From Lachnospiraceae bacterium C6A11 (lineage in GTDB: Bacteria > Bacillota > Clostridia > Lachnospirales > Lachnospiraceae): 64,000 nucleotides of DNA. Positions 1 through 9,689 of the stretch are shown here, in pieces. The stretch spans positions 1-64,000 of the forward strand of contig JNKY01000019.1 in NCBI GenBank assembly GCA_000702245.1, in the 5' to 3' direction. The number at the start of each line of letters is the position of its first letter. Position 1 is the stretch's first letter. The notes under the pieces are model-generated. The model searched no databases and was not told the origin of the DNA. It saw nothing but the letters and a program-made list of their open reading frames with translations. Position numbers and translations under genes: made by a program.

Positions 1-267
1 TAGGACATCAAGAGCGTCCTGAGTATCACGGAGTTCACGCTTGAGGCGAGCTATTTCCTTTTGTTCGTCAGTAGCATAGTTACCGGATCCTCTTACAGGG
101 ATATCACCGTCATTATCTCTGTACTGGGATAGCCATCTGGCTAGAGTGGTAATGCTGATACCAAGATTTTTAGCGCATTCGACTTGTGTGAGATCTGGAT
201 GCTCTTTAACATATCTTACAGCATCTAGTTTAAACTGTTTGTCGTGTTGTTTGTTTTTACGTGCCAT
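1..267 (-). CDS. IS3-type transposase OrfA, partial at 3' end
   Basis: This is the N-terminal 89 residues of the first transposase protein of an IS3-type element, which binds the element ends. The start ATG is the complement of 265-267, preceded on the minus strand by AGGAGGAACTC. The product opens MARKNKQHDKQFKLDAVRY and contains a helix-turn-helix with the usual LGISITTLARWLSQY pattern. A helical stretch rich in Glu, Arg and Leu follows, as in the leucine-zipper part of OrfA proteins. The frame is open to the window edge, so OrfB should lie beyond it. Confidence 0.85.
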   Translation of the reverse strand, partial: MARKNKQHDKQFKLDAVRYVKEHPDLTQVECAKNLGISITTLARWLSQYRDNDGDIPVRGSGNYATDEQKEIARLKRELRDTQDALDVL

Positions 268-348
268 AGTGAGTTCCTCCTGTTTTTTTATATAATACTA
301 TGTTTTAGGAGAAATCTCATTTTAATTTGAACTATTTATATACTAACA
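1..348 (-). mobile_element. IS3-family insertion sequence, 5' end only
   Basis: The element reads leftwards and runs off the window. Its outer end is placed at base 348, where the minus strand begins TGTTAGTATATAAA, a 5'-TG terminus as expected for IS3-type elements. To the right, an open frame of a truncated aspartoacylase-like gene begins at once, which marks the border. The first transposase gene lies inside. The exact terminus and target duplication are inferred, because the other end is not visible. Confidence 0.65.
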
Positions 349-1101
349 TCAGGAAGGATAGCTGAAGGAAAGAAGATACTTGTGGTTCCCTGTGCGAATC
401 CTTATTCTATAAACGTAAAAAAAAGGTTCTGGACTATTGATAATACCGATATAAACCGTATGTTTCCGGGGTATGATAAGGGTGAGACAACACAGAGGAT
501 AGCTGACGGAATATTCAGGAATGTTAAAGATTACAAGATGGGTATTCAACTGGCTTCATTTTATATGCCCGGTGATTTCGTATCACAGGTTCGTATAATG
601 AAGACGGGACTGGAAAACGTAGAAATGGCAAAGCAGTTTGGCCTTCCCTTTGTGGTTCTTCATCACCCGAGACCTTTTGATACGGCTACTCTTAACTATA
701 ACTGGCAGATATGGGAGACCAATGCTTTCTCGGTATATACCTCAAGCACCGGTGCGATAAATAAATCAGAAGCAAATAAAGGTATGAGAGCAATACTTAA
801 TTTCATGTCAAAGAACGGCGTTATTGATTACCGCGGAGATGAAGGGTATATTTCGAGGGTTGTTGAAAGCACTGATTTTAAAGCTGTCAGAAGTCATACG
901 GCCGGTTTCTTTGAAGCCTTGGTAAATGCAGGCGATAGGGTTGAAAAAGGACAGAAGCTTGCTGTAATAACAGATCCGATGACCGGTGATGTAAATGAGA
1001 TACTATGTTCCGATACGGAGGGCGTTGTAGCCTTTATACATAACGAAACTCTTTGCTATCAGAAGACTGCTGTGATCAAAATCATACCTGTATTTTACTA
1101 G
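349..1101 (+). pseudogene. Succinylglutamate desuccinylase/aspartoacylase-family protein, N-terminus lost to IS
   Basis: An open frame enters from the IS border. It reads SGRIAEGKKILVVPCANP, then a Phe-Trp region and DINRMFPGYDKGETTQRIAD, which match the middle of the AstE/AspA zinc hydrolase family (N-acyl amino acid deacylation). The C-terminal beta barrel with HTAGFFEALVNAGDRVEKGQ is intact up to the stop. The N-terminal part, which should carry the first zinc ligands (HGxE), is missing, so the product is probably inactive. A GTG at 382 could start a 239-residue fragment but has no good ribosome site. The break coincides with the IS end, so insertion is the simplest cause. Confidence 0.7.
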
Positions 1102-1210
1102 TCTTAAAAATGTTAGGAATAGCGATAAAATATCACCGAATAAATAAGTAAAAAGTACTAATTTTTAGTACAAAAACTGTATATATTTGTAGCGGTTCCT
1201 ATGCCTTGTA

Positions 1211-1219
1211 TGGTATAAT
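1211..1219 (+). promoter_or_regulatory. Extended -10 promoter upstream of the PAS-GGDEF gene
   Basis: TGGTATAAT lies 49 bases before the start at 1268. It combines an extended -10 TGG with a perfect TATAAT. No convincing -35 hexamer is seen at 17 bases, which is compatible with an extended -10 promoter. Confidence 0.5.
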
Positions 1220-1267
1220 ATTAATGGATTTTTGGATCTAAACATATAAGGATAGGAGGTTACTGGT

Positions 1268-2599
1268 ATGAATATTGATCAGGTGGCATTTGGGCAGGTA
1301 GCAACAACGCTTGCAAAGCATTACGACAGCATGTATTACGTAGATATCGAATCCGATAATTTTATTGAATTTTTCCATTCGCAGATGTTAAGTGACTTGA
1401 AACTTCCGGAGCAGGGAACTGATTTCTTCGCCTTTCTGACCGAACGGGCCAAGCAGATAGTTCATCCTGATGACCTTAGCTTTGTATTGGAACTGATCAA
1501 TAAAGAGAAACTGCTGAAAAAACTCTCGCTTAGCAGATCCAGTCTGATAGTATGCAGATTCATTCTGGACGGAAAGATCATGCACATATGTCATATTTGC
1601 ATGATGTGCGATGATAATAAGCATATTCTGGGATGCATAAGAAATATTGAAGAAGAGTATCAGGAGAGAGAAAAGCAGGAACAGCTTATGAAGTCTACCG
1701 AACGACTGGCAAGACTTGATGAGCTTACGGGAATCAAGAATAAGAATGCTTATACGGAGCATGTAAGCGTGATCGACGATATGATCGGACGTGGCGATGA
1801 GATTCAGTTCGGCGTTGTCATGTGCGACATAAATGATCTGAAGCGTATCAATGATTCAAGAGGACACAGCTTCGGTGATGAGGTTATTCAGAGAGCATGC
1901 CGTATTATCTGCGGTATTTACAAGACGAGTACGGTGTACAGGATTGGTGGAGATGAGTTTGTCGTAATACTCGTGGGTGAAGATTATGAAACCAGAGCAC
2001 AGCTTCTTGAACGCTTGAAGGAAGAGTCTGAAACCAACGGACGGCTGCGTTCCGGCCCGGTAATTGCATGCGGTATGGCTGTTTATCATCAGGGCGTTGA
2101 TATGAGCTTTAACGAGGTATTTGAGCGTGCGGATGGGCGCATGTACGATAATAAGGAACGTCTCAAAAACGGACCACTGGTCAAATCGATCAAGAAGCCT
2201 GAAGGCGTAAATGTCCTTATTCCGGATGAAAGAAGACAGATACTTGATAAGCTGTTTGGCGCATTGATCACCACGGCGGGGGATGGATACATATTCCTGA
2301 CTGATCTGAAATATGATTACTCGAGATGGTCGCTTTCGCTGATCAATGATTTTGGTATCAAGTCTGAATATATGTACCACGTTGAGAAGATCTGGCAGGA
2401 TCACATACATCCGGACGATATGGACAGATACCTGGAGGCTGTTGATGCGGTTCTTACGGGAAATGCAGTACTGTATTCGATCAGTTACCGTGCTCGTAAG
2501 GCGGACGGAACCTATGTGATCCTTAAACCGAGAGGATTTGTACTTAATGACCAGAACGGTCATCCGGAGTATTTCGGAGGAATAATAATACCACAGTAG
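1268..2599 (+). CDS. PAS-GGDEF-PAS diguanylate cyclase
   Basis: Predicted cytosolic diguanylate cyclase making c-di-GMP from two GTP. Residues about 5-135 form a PAS-like sensory module (YYVDIE...DFF...IVHPDD). A short coiled coil then leads to a GGDEF domain (about 148-310) with an intact RIGGDEF at 226-231 and DINDLKRIND upstream. No RxxD inhibitory site is visible five residues before GGDEF, so product inhibition may be absent. A second PAS-like fold with HIHPDD ends the protein (about 330-443). The start is supported by GGAGGT seven bases upstream. The N-terminal module is the same type as those repeated in the proteins at 9690 and 12173. The input signal is unknown. Confidence 0.88.
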   Translation: MNIDQVAFGQVATTLAKHYDSMYYVDIESDNFIEFFHSQMLSDLKLPEQGTDFFAFLTERAKQIVHPDDLSFVLELINKEKLLKKLSLSRSSLIVCRFILDGKIMHICHICMMCDDNKHILGCIRNIEEEYQEREKQEQLMKSTERLARLDELTGIKNKNAYTEHVSVIDDMIGRGDEIQFGVVMCDINDLKRINDSRGHSFGDEVIQRACRIICGIYKTSTVYRIGGDEFVVILVGEDYETRAQLLERLKEESETNGRLRSGPVIACGMAVYHQGVDMSFNEVFERADGRMYDNKERLKNGPLVKSIKKPEGVNVLIPDERRQILDKLFGALITTAGDGYIFLTDLKYDYSRWSLSLINDFGIKSEYMYHVEKIWQDHIHPDDMDRYLEAVDAVLTGNAVLYSISYRARKADGTYVILKPRGFVLNDQNGHPEYFGGIIIPQ

Positions 2600-2616
2600 A
2601 ATATTATGAAAGACTT

Positions 2617-2642
2617 AAACGCCTGTGGAAACGCAGGCGTTT
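2617..2642 (+). terminator. Hairpin terminator after the PAS-GGDEF gene
   Basis: A perfect 9-bp stem, AAACGCCTG with CAGGCGTTT, around an 8-base loop lies 18 bases after the stop. The trailing T run is short. A near-identical hairpin is found at 20008-20036. Confidence 0.65.
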
Positions 2643-2842
2643 ACTTATGGGTAACACGGTGAGCAGGGGACGGTTTAATCTTCCTTGTTAGATTGATCCG
2701 GTTTGTTGCGGTTTTGTTATTTTTATATGGTATCATGGGGTAAGAAGTACTGAGAATGTAACAGGAAAGCTTGTTTTAGTGAGATATAAACAGTTCGGAT
2801 TAATAAGCTGTCTGTGATTAAGTAAATCGGGAGGTAAAAAAC

Positions 2843-5800
2843 ATGAAGGAAGTTAACGAAGTAGATGAAGAGATCGAAGTTGGACCGGGCAATAATGAAG
2901 TAATAGATGACGATGATGAGTTGCAGGAAGATGAGTTTAATGAAAAAGAATTCCATAATGATTTCATCGACAAATACAAGTTTAAAAATAAAATAGATCC
3001 GAATACGACGGTAGCCTTCCAGCTATACGAACATATGTCTAAGGGTATACTTGCAATCTCTCAGGTTTTTCCTGAGTTTGATCCGGATATAATAGGCACC
3101 AGCGTTGAATTCAATACATTTGTTGCGAACAGTGCCAAGATGAAGAAAAACATGGTTTATCTTCCTAATATGGATATTAATCCGCAGAATGATGCGGTTT
3201 ATCTTGTGAGTGATCCGAATATCGTACAGCAGATGAAGGACTATCAGGCAAAGTATGACGCACATCTTGAGAAGATAAGGGCGGTTTATACTCCGGATAA
3301 GTTCCCACTTGAGGCACGCTTACTTAAGATCGCTAAAAATAATGCAGATATCATGAAGGATCCTGATGCGTATGAACTGTTTTCCGGCTTCTCAGAATAT
3401 CTGTTTACATTTAAAACCTCGGTTATGGATATGCCTTCTCCGGAATTTGTGTCGGAGATAAGAAACGGCAAGAAGGTTTATAGCGTTGATATTCCTCGTT
3501 ACAGAGAGTTCATGAAGAATCATGTATTTCTTGAACAGCTCGAGGATAAGCAGAACTTCTTCATGAATGAGTATATTCCCTATGCCAAAAAGCAGCGCGC
3601 AGGTAAGTTAACTGCAGTTGATGCGGAGAGATACAATGCCGCTTATGCAAGTCATATGATGAGGCAGAAGAGGTATTATGAAGAGATAACAGGTTATACA
3701 CATGAGAATGATCCGGAGATCGCTGCAAATAAGGTATGTAACAATAAGTCTCAGTTTGAAATGAACTGGAAGGGACAGAGATTCGGGCAGCACATACTTG
3801 CTACCGCTACAGGCAATCTGGAGCTGATGGATAAAGGATGGCCGGCAGCGGATATAACTTTCCTTAATCAGCTGAAGAAGATGAAAAAGGATGTTGATGA
3901 ATTTGCAGCGAATGCAAGCAAGAAGCTTAATGCTGCCGAAATAGATGCTGCAAAGCGTATCAAGAAGAAGATGAAGTCTGCTTATGAGAATATTATGAAT
4001 AAGAAGGTGACTTCACCTGAGGACAGAATGGCGAAGCTTCTTGGCATTGAGGAATCTGTTAAGGAGTATACGACGCTTATCAACGGCTTCAGGAAGAGAA
4101 CTCTTAAAAATATAGGTCCGGCCTCTATCGAATGGCTTTTTGACGAGGCTAAGGGTAGAAGGGTATTCAGAACAGAGGTTGGAAAGGGTAAGTATTTAAA
4201 TGATCAGTTAAAAACTTCAACCTTTATCGAAACAAACAGATACGGAATGCAGATCAGATCAGGAGTCAGGGAAGCTGATAAAGATGCATATCAGGACTCT
4301 GATATTTATCGGGATCTGGATGAATTTGATAATCAGGGTAATGGCGAAGCTCTGAATGACAAGGCTTTTGTGCCATATAATGATGCTGACAGAAGACTTG
4401 AGGTTCCAATGGGCGTTCCTCAGCGTATTGAAGTCGTTCGGGATAAGGCAGTATATAAGAAGGTTAAGGAGAATTATATTAAAAATGCCGATTTCATCGA
4501 TAAAAAGATGAATGAATACTATAAGGATGATGAGATAGGTAAAGAGATAAAGGCTTTTATCAAGGCAAGAATATCTGATCGTTTAAGACGAAATGCTAAT
4601 GGACGGTCAAATCTTGTGCTTGTCAATAAAACACCTTTAGGCAATGGAATTAATTGTGTAACTGATGCGGTATGGGTCGAGCATGAAAATGATTTCCTTC
4701 GCAATAACATAAAGAAATGGCAGGATAGGTTCCCTGTTTTTAAGCTTGCTGTCGAAGGTGAAAGACAACTTCAGACCCTTGCCGATTATTATGATGAGAA
4801 GGAAAAGGCAGGAGGCACACTTAGTCCGGAGAAGGAGAAGGAATACCGTCAGAAGCTATATGATCAGACCGTTATGATGTTACCTATGATGAACAAGGTA
4901 TTTGCTTCGGTTGAAAATAGGAAGATACATGATGAACTTCAGAAGGATAAGGTCATTATGGATGATCAGTTCTGTATACATCCGGCTGCACAGAGAGGAG
5001 CGAAGACTCTGTGTGCTTCACTGAATGCCTATAAAACAGGACTTGAAAATGGCTGGGCTCTTGATGATATTCCAATGATGGCTGCATTTAATCTGATCGT
5101 TCTTGGAAAGGATGTTAAGGTAACGGTTGGTCTTACGTTTAAGCTTGATGGGTATGAAAAAAAGGAACCGATAGCATATGCCAGCGAGCAGGAGAAAGAG
5201 TACTTTGATAAGATGAGAAAGCTGTCCGAGGAAATGAAGACTAAGGCTATAAAGTCTGCCAAGGATAGAGATTATTTCATAAACAAGATGATCAGTCTCA
5301 TCGATGAGGGAATTGAAAACAGGATGCTTTTCTCAGATGGAAAGACTATGCAGGAGGTCAGATATTTTAAACAGCTTCAGAACAGGCAGCTTGAGAGGAG
5401 CATAAATATCGGAATGGGTAGGGAACCGGCATATTATAATGAACCGGTGATCGCATCGCCTGACAGAAAGATAGCTACTTTCATGAGCGACCTTACTGCC
5501 GCAAGAACCGATAAATGGTGGAGTAAGGAAAGTACGGTTCATGAGAATCTGCGCAAGGCGGCAGAAGCTCTTCAGACCTTTATCAAGGATAATCCGGCTC
5601 CGGCAAATGATGCAGATAAGAAGACGGTTGTTGAATACTCTGCCAAATATCTTGCAAAGCTGGATGCGGTTCAGCATTATTCAAAGCTTTATCAGGAAGC
5701 GAGAACCGGGGCTTCGACCCAGGGAGGTAAGGAGAGACTCCGTGGAGCAAAGGATATTTTCAGCTTTGCCTCAAGAGAGAAGCTTGACATCATGGAGAAG

Positions 5801-6331
5801 CTTAAGGGAGTGACCAAGGCTTATTCTGACATAAAGGATTTCAGAAAGGCGGTTGTTGTTGACAGGATGAGTTCGGCAACTCAGAAGCTCGCGGCAATGA
5901 ATGCTATGCCTATTACTCCTGCGGCTAAAAAGAAGATAATCGATATGGCTGCCGATATAATGGTTGGACGTTTTGCGGCCTCAAATACAGTTGGCGGTAA
6001 GGTCTTCAACGATATGGGCTTTGATGTTATGAAGAGCAGTATCGTTAACGGCAGTGAATTCAAAAGGATGATGGATACTTATATGAAGGACGAAACCATG
6101 ACGCCGAAGAAGATGGCAGAAGAGCTGACGGGCGATGGCATCATGAGAAGGTTTAAGAGTTCAGAAAAAAGTATCAAGGAATTTGAAGGAAAGCTGAACG
6201 ACAGGGCGGCTAAGCAGAAGGCGGCTGAAGAAAAGTATCAGCGCCACGAGAATAAGATAGTAGCTGATGAGGCGAAGAAGAAAGCTGCCGAGGATGCAAA
6301 AAAAGTTAAGAAATCGGCATCAAAGAAATAG
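2843..6331 (+). CDS. Large uncharacterised helical protein (1162 aa)
   Basis: I do not recognise this protein. It has no signal peptide or membrane segment. The first 35 residues are very acidic (EVDEEIEV, DDDDELQEDE). The bulk is charged and rich in Lys, Glu, Ala and Met, and looks mostly helical. The last 60 residues are a Lys/Ala/Glu coiled coil ending in KKSASKK. No enzyme motif was found. The start is supported by GGGAGGT at 2829-2835. The gene stands alone, with hairpin terminators before (2617) and after (6372), so context gives no role. The composition suggests a structural or nucleic-acid-associated cytosolic protein, but that is only a guess. The long open frame with normal codon use makes a real gene certain. 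Confidence 0.8.
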   Translation: MKEVNEVDEEIEVGPGNNEVIDDDDELQEDEFNEKEFHNDFIDKYKFKNKIDPNTTVAFQLYEHMSKGILAISQVFPEFDPDIIGTSVEFNTFVANSAKMKKNMVYLPNMDINPQNDAVYLVSDPNIVQQMKDYQAKYDAHLEKIRAVYTPDKFPLEARLLKIAKNNADIMKDPDAYELFSGFSEYLFTFKTSVMDMPSPEFVSEIRNGKKVYSVDIPRYREFMKNHVFLEQLEDKQNFFMNEYIPYAKKQRAGKLTAVDAERYNAAYASHMMRQKRYYEEITGYTHENDPEIAANKVCNNKSQFEMNWKGQRFGQHILATATGNLELMDKGWPAADITFLNQLKKMKKDVDEFAANASKKLNAAEIDAAKRIKKKMKSAYENIMNKKVTSPEDRMAKLLGIEESVKEYTTLINGFRKRTLKNIGPASIEWLFDEAKGRRVFRTEVGKGKYLNDQLKTSTFIETNRYGMQIRSGVREADKDAYQDSDIYRDLDEFDNQGNGEALNDKAFVPYNDADRRLEVPMGVPQRIEVVRDKAVYKKVKENYIKNADFIDKKMNEYYKDDEIGKEIKAFIKARISDRLRRNANGRSNLVLVNKTPLGNGINCVTDAVWVEHENDFLRNNIKKWQDRFPVFKLAVEGERQLQTLADYYDEKEKAGGTLSPEKEKEYRQKLYDQTVMMLPMMNKVFASVENRKIHDELQKDKVIMDDQFCIHPAAQRGAKTLCASLNAYKTGLENGWALDDIPMMAAFNLIVLGKDVKVTVGLTFKLDGYEKKEPIAYASEQEKEYFDKMRKLSEEMKTKAIKSAKDRDYFINKMISLIDEGIENRMLFSDGKTMQEVRYFKQLQNRQLERSINIGMGREPAYYNEPVIASPDRKIATFMSDLTAARTDKWWSKESTVHENLRKAAEALQTFIKDNPAPANDADKKTVVEYSAKYLAKLDAVQHYSKLYQEARTGASTQGGKERLRGAKDIFSFASREKLDIMEKLKGVTKAYSDIKDFRKAVVVDRMSSATQKLAAMNAMPITPAAKKKIIDMAADIMVGRFAASNTVGGKVFNDMGFDVMKSSIVNGSEFKRMMDTYMKDETMTPKKMAEELTGDGIMRRFKSSEKSIKEFEGKLNDRAAKQKAAEEKYQRHENKIVADEAKKKAAEDAKKVKKSASKK

Positions 6332-6371
6332 AGCAAATAAGCTTGGAATTTATAACTATAAGGATTAACCG

Positions 6372-6398
6372 GAACGCCTGCAGAAGATGCGGGCGTTC
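6372..6398 (+). terminator. Hairpin terminator after the 1162-aa gene
   Basis: GAACGCCTGC pairs with GCGGGCGTTC (one T-G pair) around a 7-base loop, 40 bases after the stop at 6331. Only a weak T stretch follows. Confidence 0.55.
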
Positions 6399-6487
6399 AT
6401 TTACGGGCATATAAAGATGTGTTGAAATAAAAGTGTATGCACGATAAAATATGGATAGCTATTAGATGACGAGGAGGTTAAAGTAAG

Positions 6488-7192
6488 ATGGCGGAATCAA
6501 TGAAGGATTATGAGGATTTACTGGAGGCATCATACAGCCTGATGGGCGATGGTGAGCATGACACGGATACACTTCTGGCTTGGAGAAAGGCTGAGGAGCT
6601 GAAGGAGTCGCAGGAGAATATCATCGTTACGGTCACTGAGGTCGTAAAAGGTGGAGTTGTTGCAGACTTCGAGGGAATCAGAGCGTTTATTCCTATTTCG
6701 AAGCTGTCCCTTGAGAGGATAGAGGGCTGTGATCAGTTCCTGGGTAAGGAGCTCGAGGTGAGAGTATTTGAAGCTGATATGGAGGCGGACAAGTTGATCC
6801 TTTCGGCCAAGGAAATACTGAAGGAGAGACAGGAAGCCAGCAGGAAAAAGAAGATATCCGATATTCAGATCGGCCAGGTATTTCATGGCGTAGTCAGAAC
6901 CATCAAGGATTATGGTGCGTTTATCGACCTTGAAGATGGTATGTCCGGACTGGTTCACATCTCACAGATATCACATCAGAGGATCAAGCATCCGAAGGTT
7001 GTACTGACTGAAGGTCAGGAGGTTGATGTTAAGGTTATCGAAATTAAGGACGGAAAGATATCGCTCTCGATAAAGGCGCTTCTGGATAATCCGGAAGAAG
7101 AGGAGACCGAGGAAGAAGTGATAATCCCAGAATCTGAAAGTATAGGAACCTCGCTGGCTGATCTTTTAAAGGACTTTAAATTTGATGATTAA
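6488..7192 (+). CDS. Two-domain S1 RNA-binding protein
   Basis: A 234-residue cytosolic protein with two S1 (OB-fold) RNA-binding domains: about 43-110 (VTEVVKGGVVADFEGIRAFI) and about 127-199 (GVVRTIKDYGAFIDLEDG, then GLVHISQIS). The second has the classic S1 signature; the first is of the type found in ribosomal protein S1 and in HMB-PP reductase fusions. Full-length S1 proteins have four to six copies, so this is a short S1-like factor of the sort found in Clostridia, possibly aiding translation or RNA stability. The tail is acidic and ends with SLADLLKDFKFDD. The start has a GAGGAGG site ten bases upstream. It stands alone between two unrelated genes. Confidence 0.85.
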   Translation: MAESMKDYEDLLEASYSLMGDGEHDTDTLLAWRKAEELKESQENIIVTVTEVVKGGVVADFEGIRAFIPISKLSLERIEGCDQFLGKELEVRVFEADMEADKLILSAKEILKERQEASRKKKISDIQIGQVFHGVVRTIKDYGAFIDLEDGMSGLVHISQISHQRIKHPKVVLTEGQEVDVKVIEIKDGKISLSIKALLDNPEEEETEEEVIIPESESIGTSLADLLKDFKFDD

Positions 7193-7287
7193 GGTAAGTC
7201 AAAGATTGTGAAGGTCTGAAGATTTACCGACAGATGTAATTTTTGGGGTGCTGCATATGAATAGTGAATGTTTGGACGGTGTACAAT

Positions 7288-8025
7288 ATGAATAAATACG
7301 TTTTTTTTCAAAAACATGAGAAAAGAAGAATAGCGGTAATACTGACAATGCTGATATGCTTCGCAGGGCTGTTCTCAGCGTGCGGTAAGAAGGATGAGAA
7401 TAAGGAGGAGAAGCAGAAGGAACCGGTGATATTGAATCCTGCAGCGGACGATCCAAATCTCTCGGATGGTGAATGGGCCTATGATATCTGGAAAACGGCG
7501 ATAGATAAGCTATATGCGGAAGGTGCTGTAAGTAAGAGTGATATCAGTGAGGATGAGTATTTCAAGTTTGAGACGGAGGGTATAGCGTGGAGCTCGCCTG
7601 AGGCAAAGGCAAAATACGCAGAGAACGATTTCAAACCGGATGGAAAGTGTATCTGGGGATGCTACAGTAGTGAGAATCTGTACAGGGTATTTAAGCCTGA
7701 GATTGCTGATCCAAACAGACCGGCATATGCTTATGAAGGCGGAAGCGGAATACCTTCGGATATATTTGCGAATTCGAGAGGTGAATGTAAGTATTACGTG
7801 GTGTACACGGGACTTAAATCGCATGTGGACAAAAATTTTTACAGCGGAGGTGCTGACAGAACTACTATTTCAACAGATGTTATTATCTTTGATGCGGTTT
7901 CCAAGGAGGTCGTCCATATCGAGCATATCGGAACGAACAGCCCGAAGGCTATAGACAGCAGAACAACCGGCAGTACCATGGTATCTGAAGCGATTCAGTA
8001 CATGAAGAGACTTTTCGTGGAATAG
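7288..8025 (+). CDS. Uncharacterised lipoprotein
   Basis: A predicted lipoprotein. A positively charged start is followed by a hydrophobic stretch and the lipobox LFSAC, with Cys32 the likely lipid anchor. A Lys/Glu linker follows, then a 200-residue extracellular domain that I do not recognise (WAYDIWKTAIDKLYAEG; a Tyr-rich central part; CKYYVVYTG). The ATG at 7288 is chosen because it puts the signal peptide at normal length and has GGACGGTG upstream; an in-frame GTG at 7264 would add eight residues. No neighbour explains its role. Confidence 0.7.
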   Translation: MNKYVFFQKHEKRRIAVILTMLICFAGLFSACGKKDENKEEKQKEPVILNPAADDPNLSDGEWAYDIWKTAIDKLYAEGAVSKSDISEDEYFKFETEGIAWSSPEAKAKYAENDFKPDGKCIWGCYSSENLYRVFKPEIADPNRPAYAYEGGSGIPSDIFANSRGECKYYVVYTGLKSHVDKNFYSGGADRTTISTDVIIFDAVSKEVVHIEHIGTNSPKAIDSRTTGSTMVSEAIQYMKRLFVE

Positions 8026-8295
8026 TTGTAATTGGAATACTTCGGAATGGATCAAGTTAGCGGATGCTTACATAGAGGTTGGTTATACTGATTGAGAGAA
8101 CATGGTTTACATAAGACAAGAGGCTTCGATTGAAAGTATTATGGATTTGTGATATCATTAGACAAATTGTTGTATGAGGGGAGTTATTGGATTCATACTG
8201 AATAAGGACGAAAAGAGCAGGAAGATTTTGTAACCTTCATAAAAAAGGAAAAAGAGAGATAAGTGATTTATAGTATATGATAAAGGAGATACAAT

Positions 8296-8637
8296 ATGCT
8301 TGATATAAATAAACTTCGAGAGTTTGGAGCAGATGTGGAGAGCGGACTTGAAAGATGTATGAATAATGAAGGCTTTTATCTGAAACTTGTTGAAAAATCT
8401 CTTGGGGACAATTCTTTTGATAAGCTGGTTGAAGCCATTGATTCAAATGATCTGGAAGGGGCATTTGAGGCAGCACATAGTCTGAAGGGTGTAACAGGCA
8501 ATCTGGCACTGACACCGATCTATGATCCTGTTGTGGAAATCACAGAGCTTCTCAGAAACAGGACGGATATGGATTATTCGGAGCTGAAAAGCAGAATCCT
8601 TGAGAAGAGGGATGAATTATCTGAAATGTGCAGGTAG
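8296..8637 (+). CDS. HPt phosphotransfer protein
   Basis: A free-standing 113-residue histidine phosphotransfer domain. The signature AAHSLKGVTGNL places the phospho-accepting histidine at 61, in the expected helix. HPt proteins pass phosphate between receiver domains in multi-step relays. The start follows AAAGGAG. Just downstream (12 bases) begins a decayed permease/receiver gene and then a hybrid kinase with two receivers but no HPt of its own, so this protein is a good candidate for the shared relay step. The receiver of the GGDEF/EAL protein at 12173 is a plausible final target. That wiring is inferred from context. Confidence 0.88.
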   Translation: MLDINKLREFGADVESGLERCMNNEGFYLKLVEKSLGDNSFDKLVEAIDSNDLEGAFEAAHSLKGVTGNLALTPIYDPVVEITELLRNRTDMDYSELKSRILEKRDELSEMCR

Positions 8638-8649
8638 GTATTAAAGCTT

Positions 8650-9674
8650 ATGGGGAATGACAGTAAAGAAAATAGTATTCTTACGCCTTATATGTCGGGG
8701 ATTGGAGCGTGGGCCTTCTCAATAGGTACTGTTCTCGGATGGGGGCTGGTGGTTATTACAGTAATACATACCTGGCGGAGGCCGGACCGAAAGGAAGTAT
8801 TATAGGTCTTCTGATAGGCGCACTCATCATGATCGTTATCGCACGGAATTATAATTATATGATGAACTCCATTCCTGATGCAGGTGGTCCGTATGCATAT
8901 GCAAAGGAAACATCCTGAATATACACCTGACAGCACGGCTCTCCATCAGATAATCAGGATAGCTGTTATATCTCCCTGGGCTTATATAGGCTTTGAGGGT
9001 ATTGCTCATTCTGCTGAAGAATTCAGGTTTCCTGTCAGAAAGTCCTCACGGATTATGAACATTTCTATAATTATTTCGGCAATTGTCTATATCAGTATGA
9101 TTCTGATATCTATCAGCGCATATCCTCCGGAATATTCTAACTGGCTTGAATATATAAAGAATATAGGAAATCTAAAGGGCATCAACTCGCTTCCTGCATT
9201 CTATGCCATGAAGTATTATATGGGAGATACAGGTTTTATCTTACTTCTGATAACGCTGTTTGCGCTTATTCTTTCCAGTCTATTGGGGAATCTTACTGCA
9301 CTCAGCCGTCTTCTTTATGCAATATCAAAGGATGATGTTTTACCTAAACGCTTTTCTAAAATAAATGACAGAGGTGTACCTGCAAATGCTCTGTGGCTGA
9401 TTGGATGCATATCTCTGGGAATACCATTTCTTGGCAGATCAGCTATTGGATGGATATCCAGATGCCTGTTATGAACGGATATGAGGCAACCAGAGCTATC
9501 CGTTCTCTGGATGATCCGGTTTTGTCCGGTATTCCGATAATAGCCATGACGGCGAATGTATTTCAGGAGGATATACAGGCGGCAGAAAATGCCGGCATGA
9601 ATGGGCACATTCCAAAACCGCTGGATATAAAGACAATGATAGATACGATATCAGAAGTGCTGGCAGAAAAGTAG
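8650..9674 (+). pseudogene. Decayed APC amino-acid permease / receiver fusion
   Basis: Reading across three frame changes gives pieces of an APC-family permease: MGNDSKENSILTPYMSGIGA from 8650, then SNTYLAEAGPKGS and GGPYAYAKE, then (after a large internal gap) ISPWAYIGFEGIAHSAEEF to [11 protein letters not shown]. At about 9450 the frame changes again and the sequence becomes the second half of a receiver domain ([18 protein letters not shown] to [11 protein letters not shown]), ending at 9674. The parts look like remnants of a permease-histidine kinase-receiver protein that has lost the middle of the permease, the whole kinase core and half of the receiver. It sits between the HPt gene and an intact hybrid kinase. 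Confidence 0.75.
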
Positions 9675-9689
9675 AACAGGAGGCTGCAT

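Noticed and set aside
5541-5813. Coding frame inside the 1162-aa gene on the same strand
   Set aside because: It is rich in Arg with no start site and lies inside a gene with good codon use, so it is a shadow frame.
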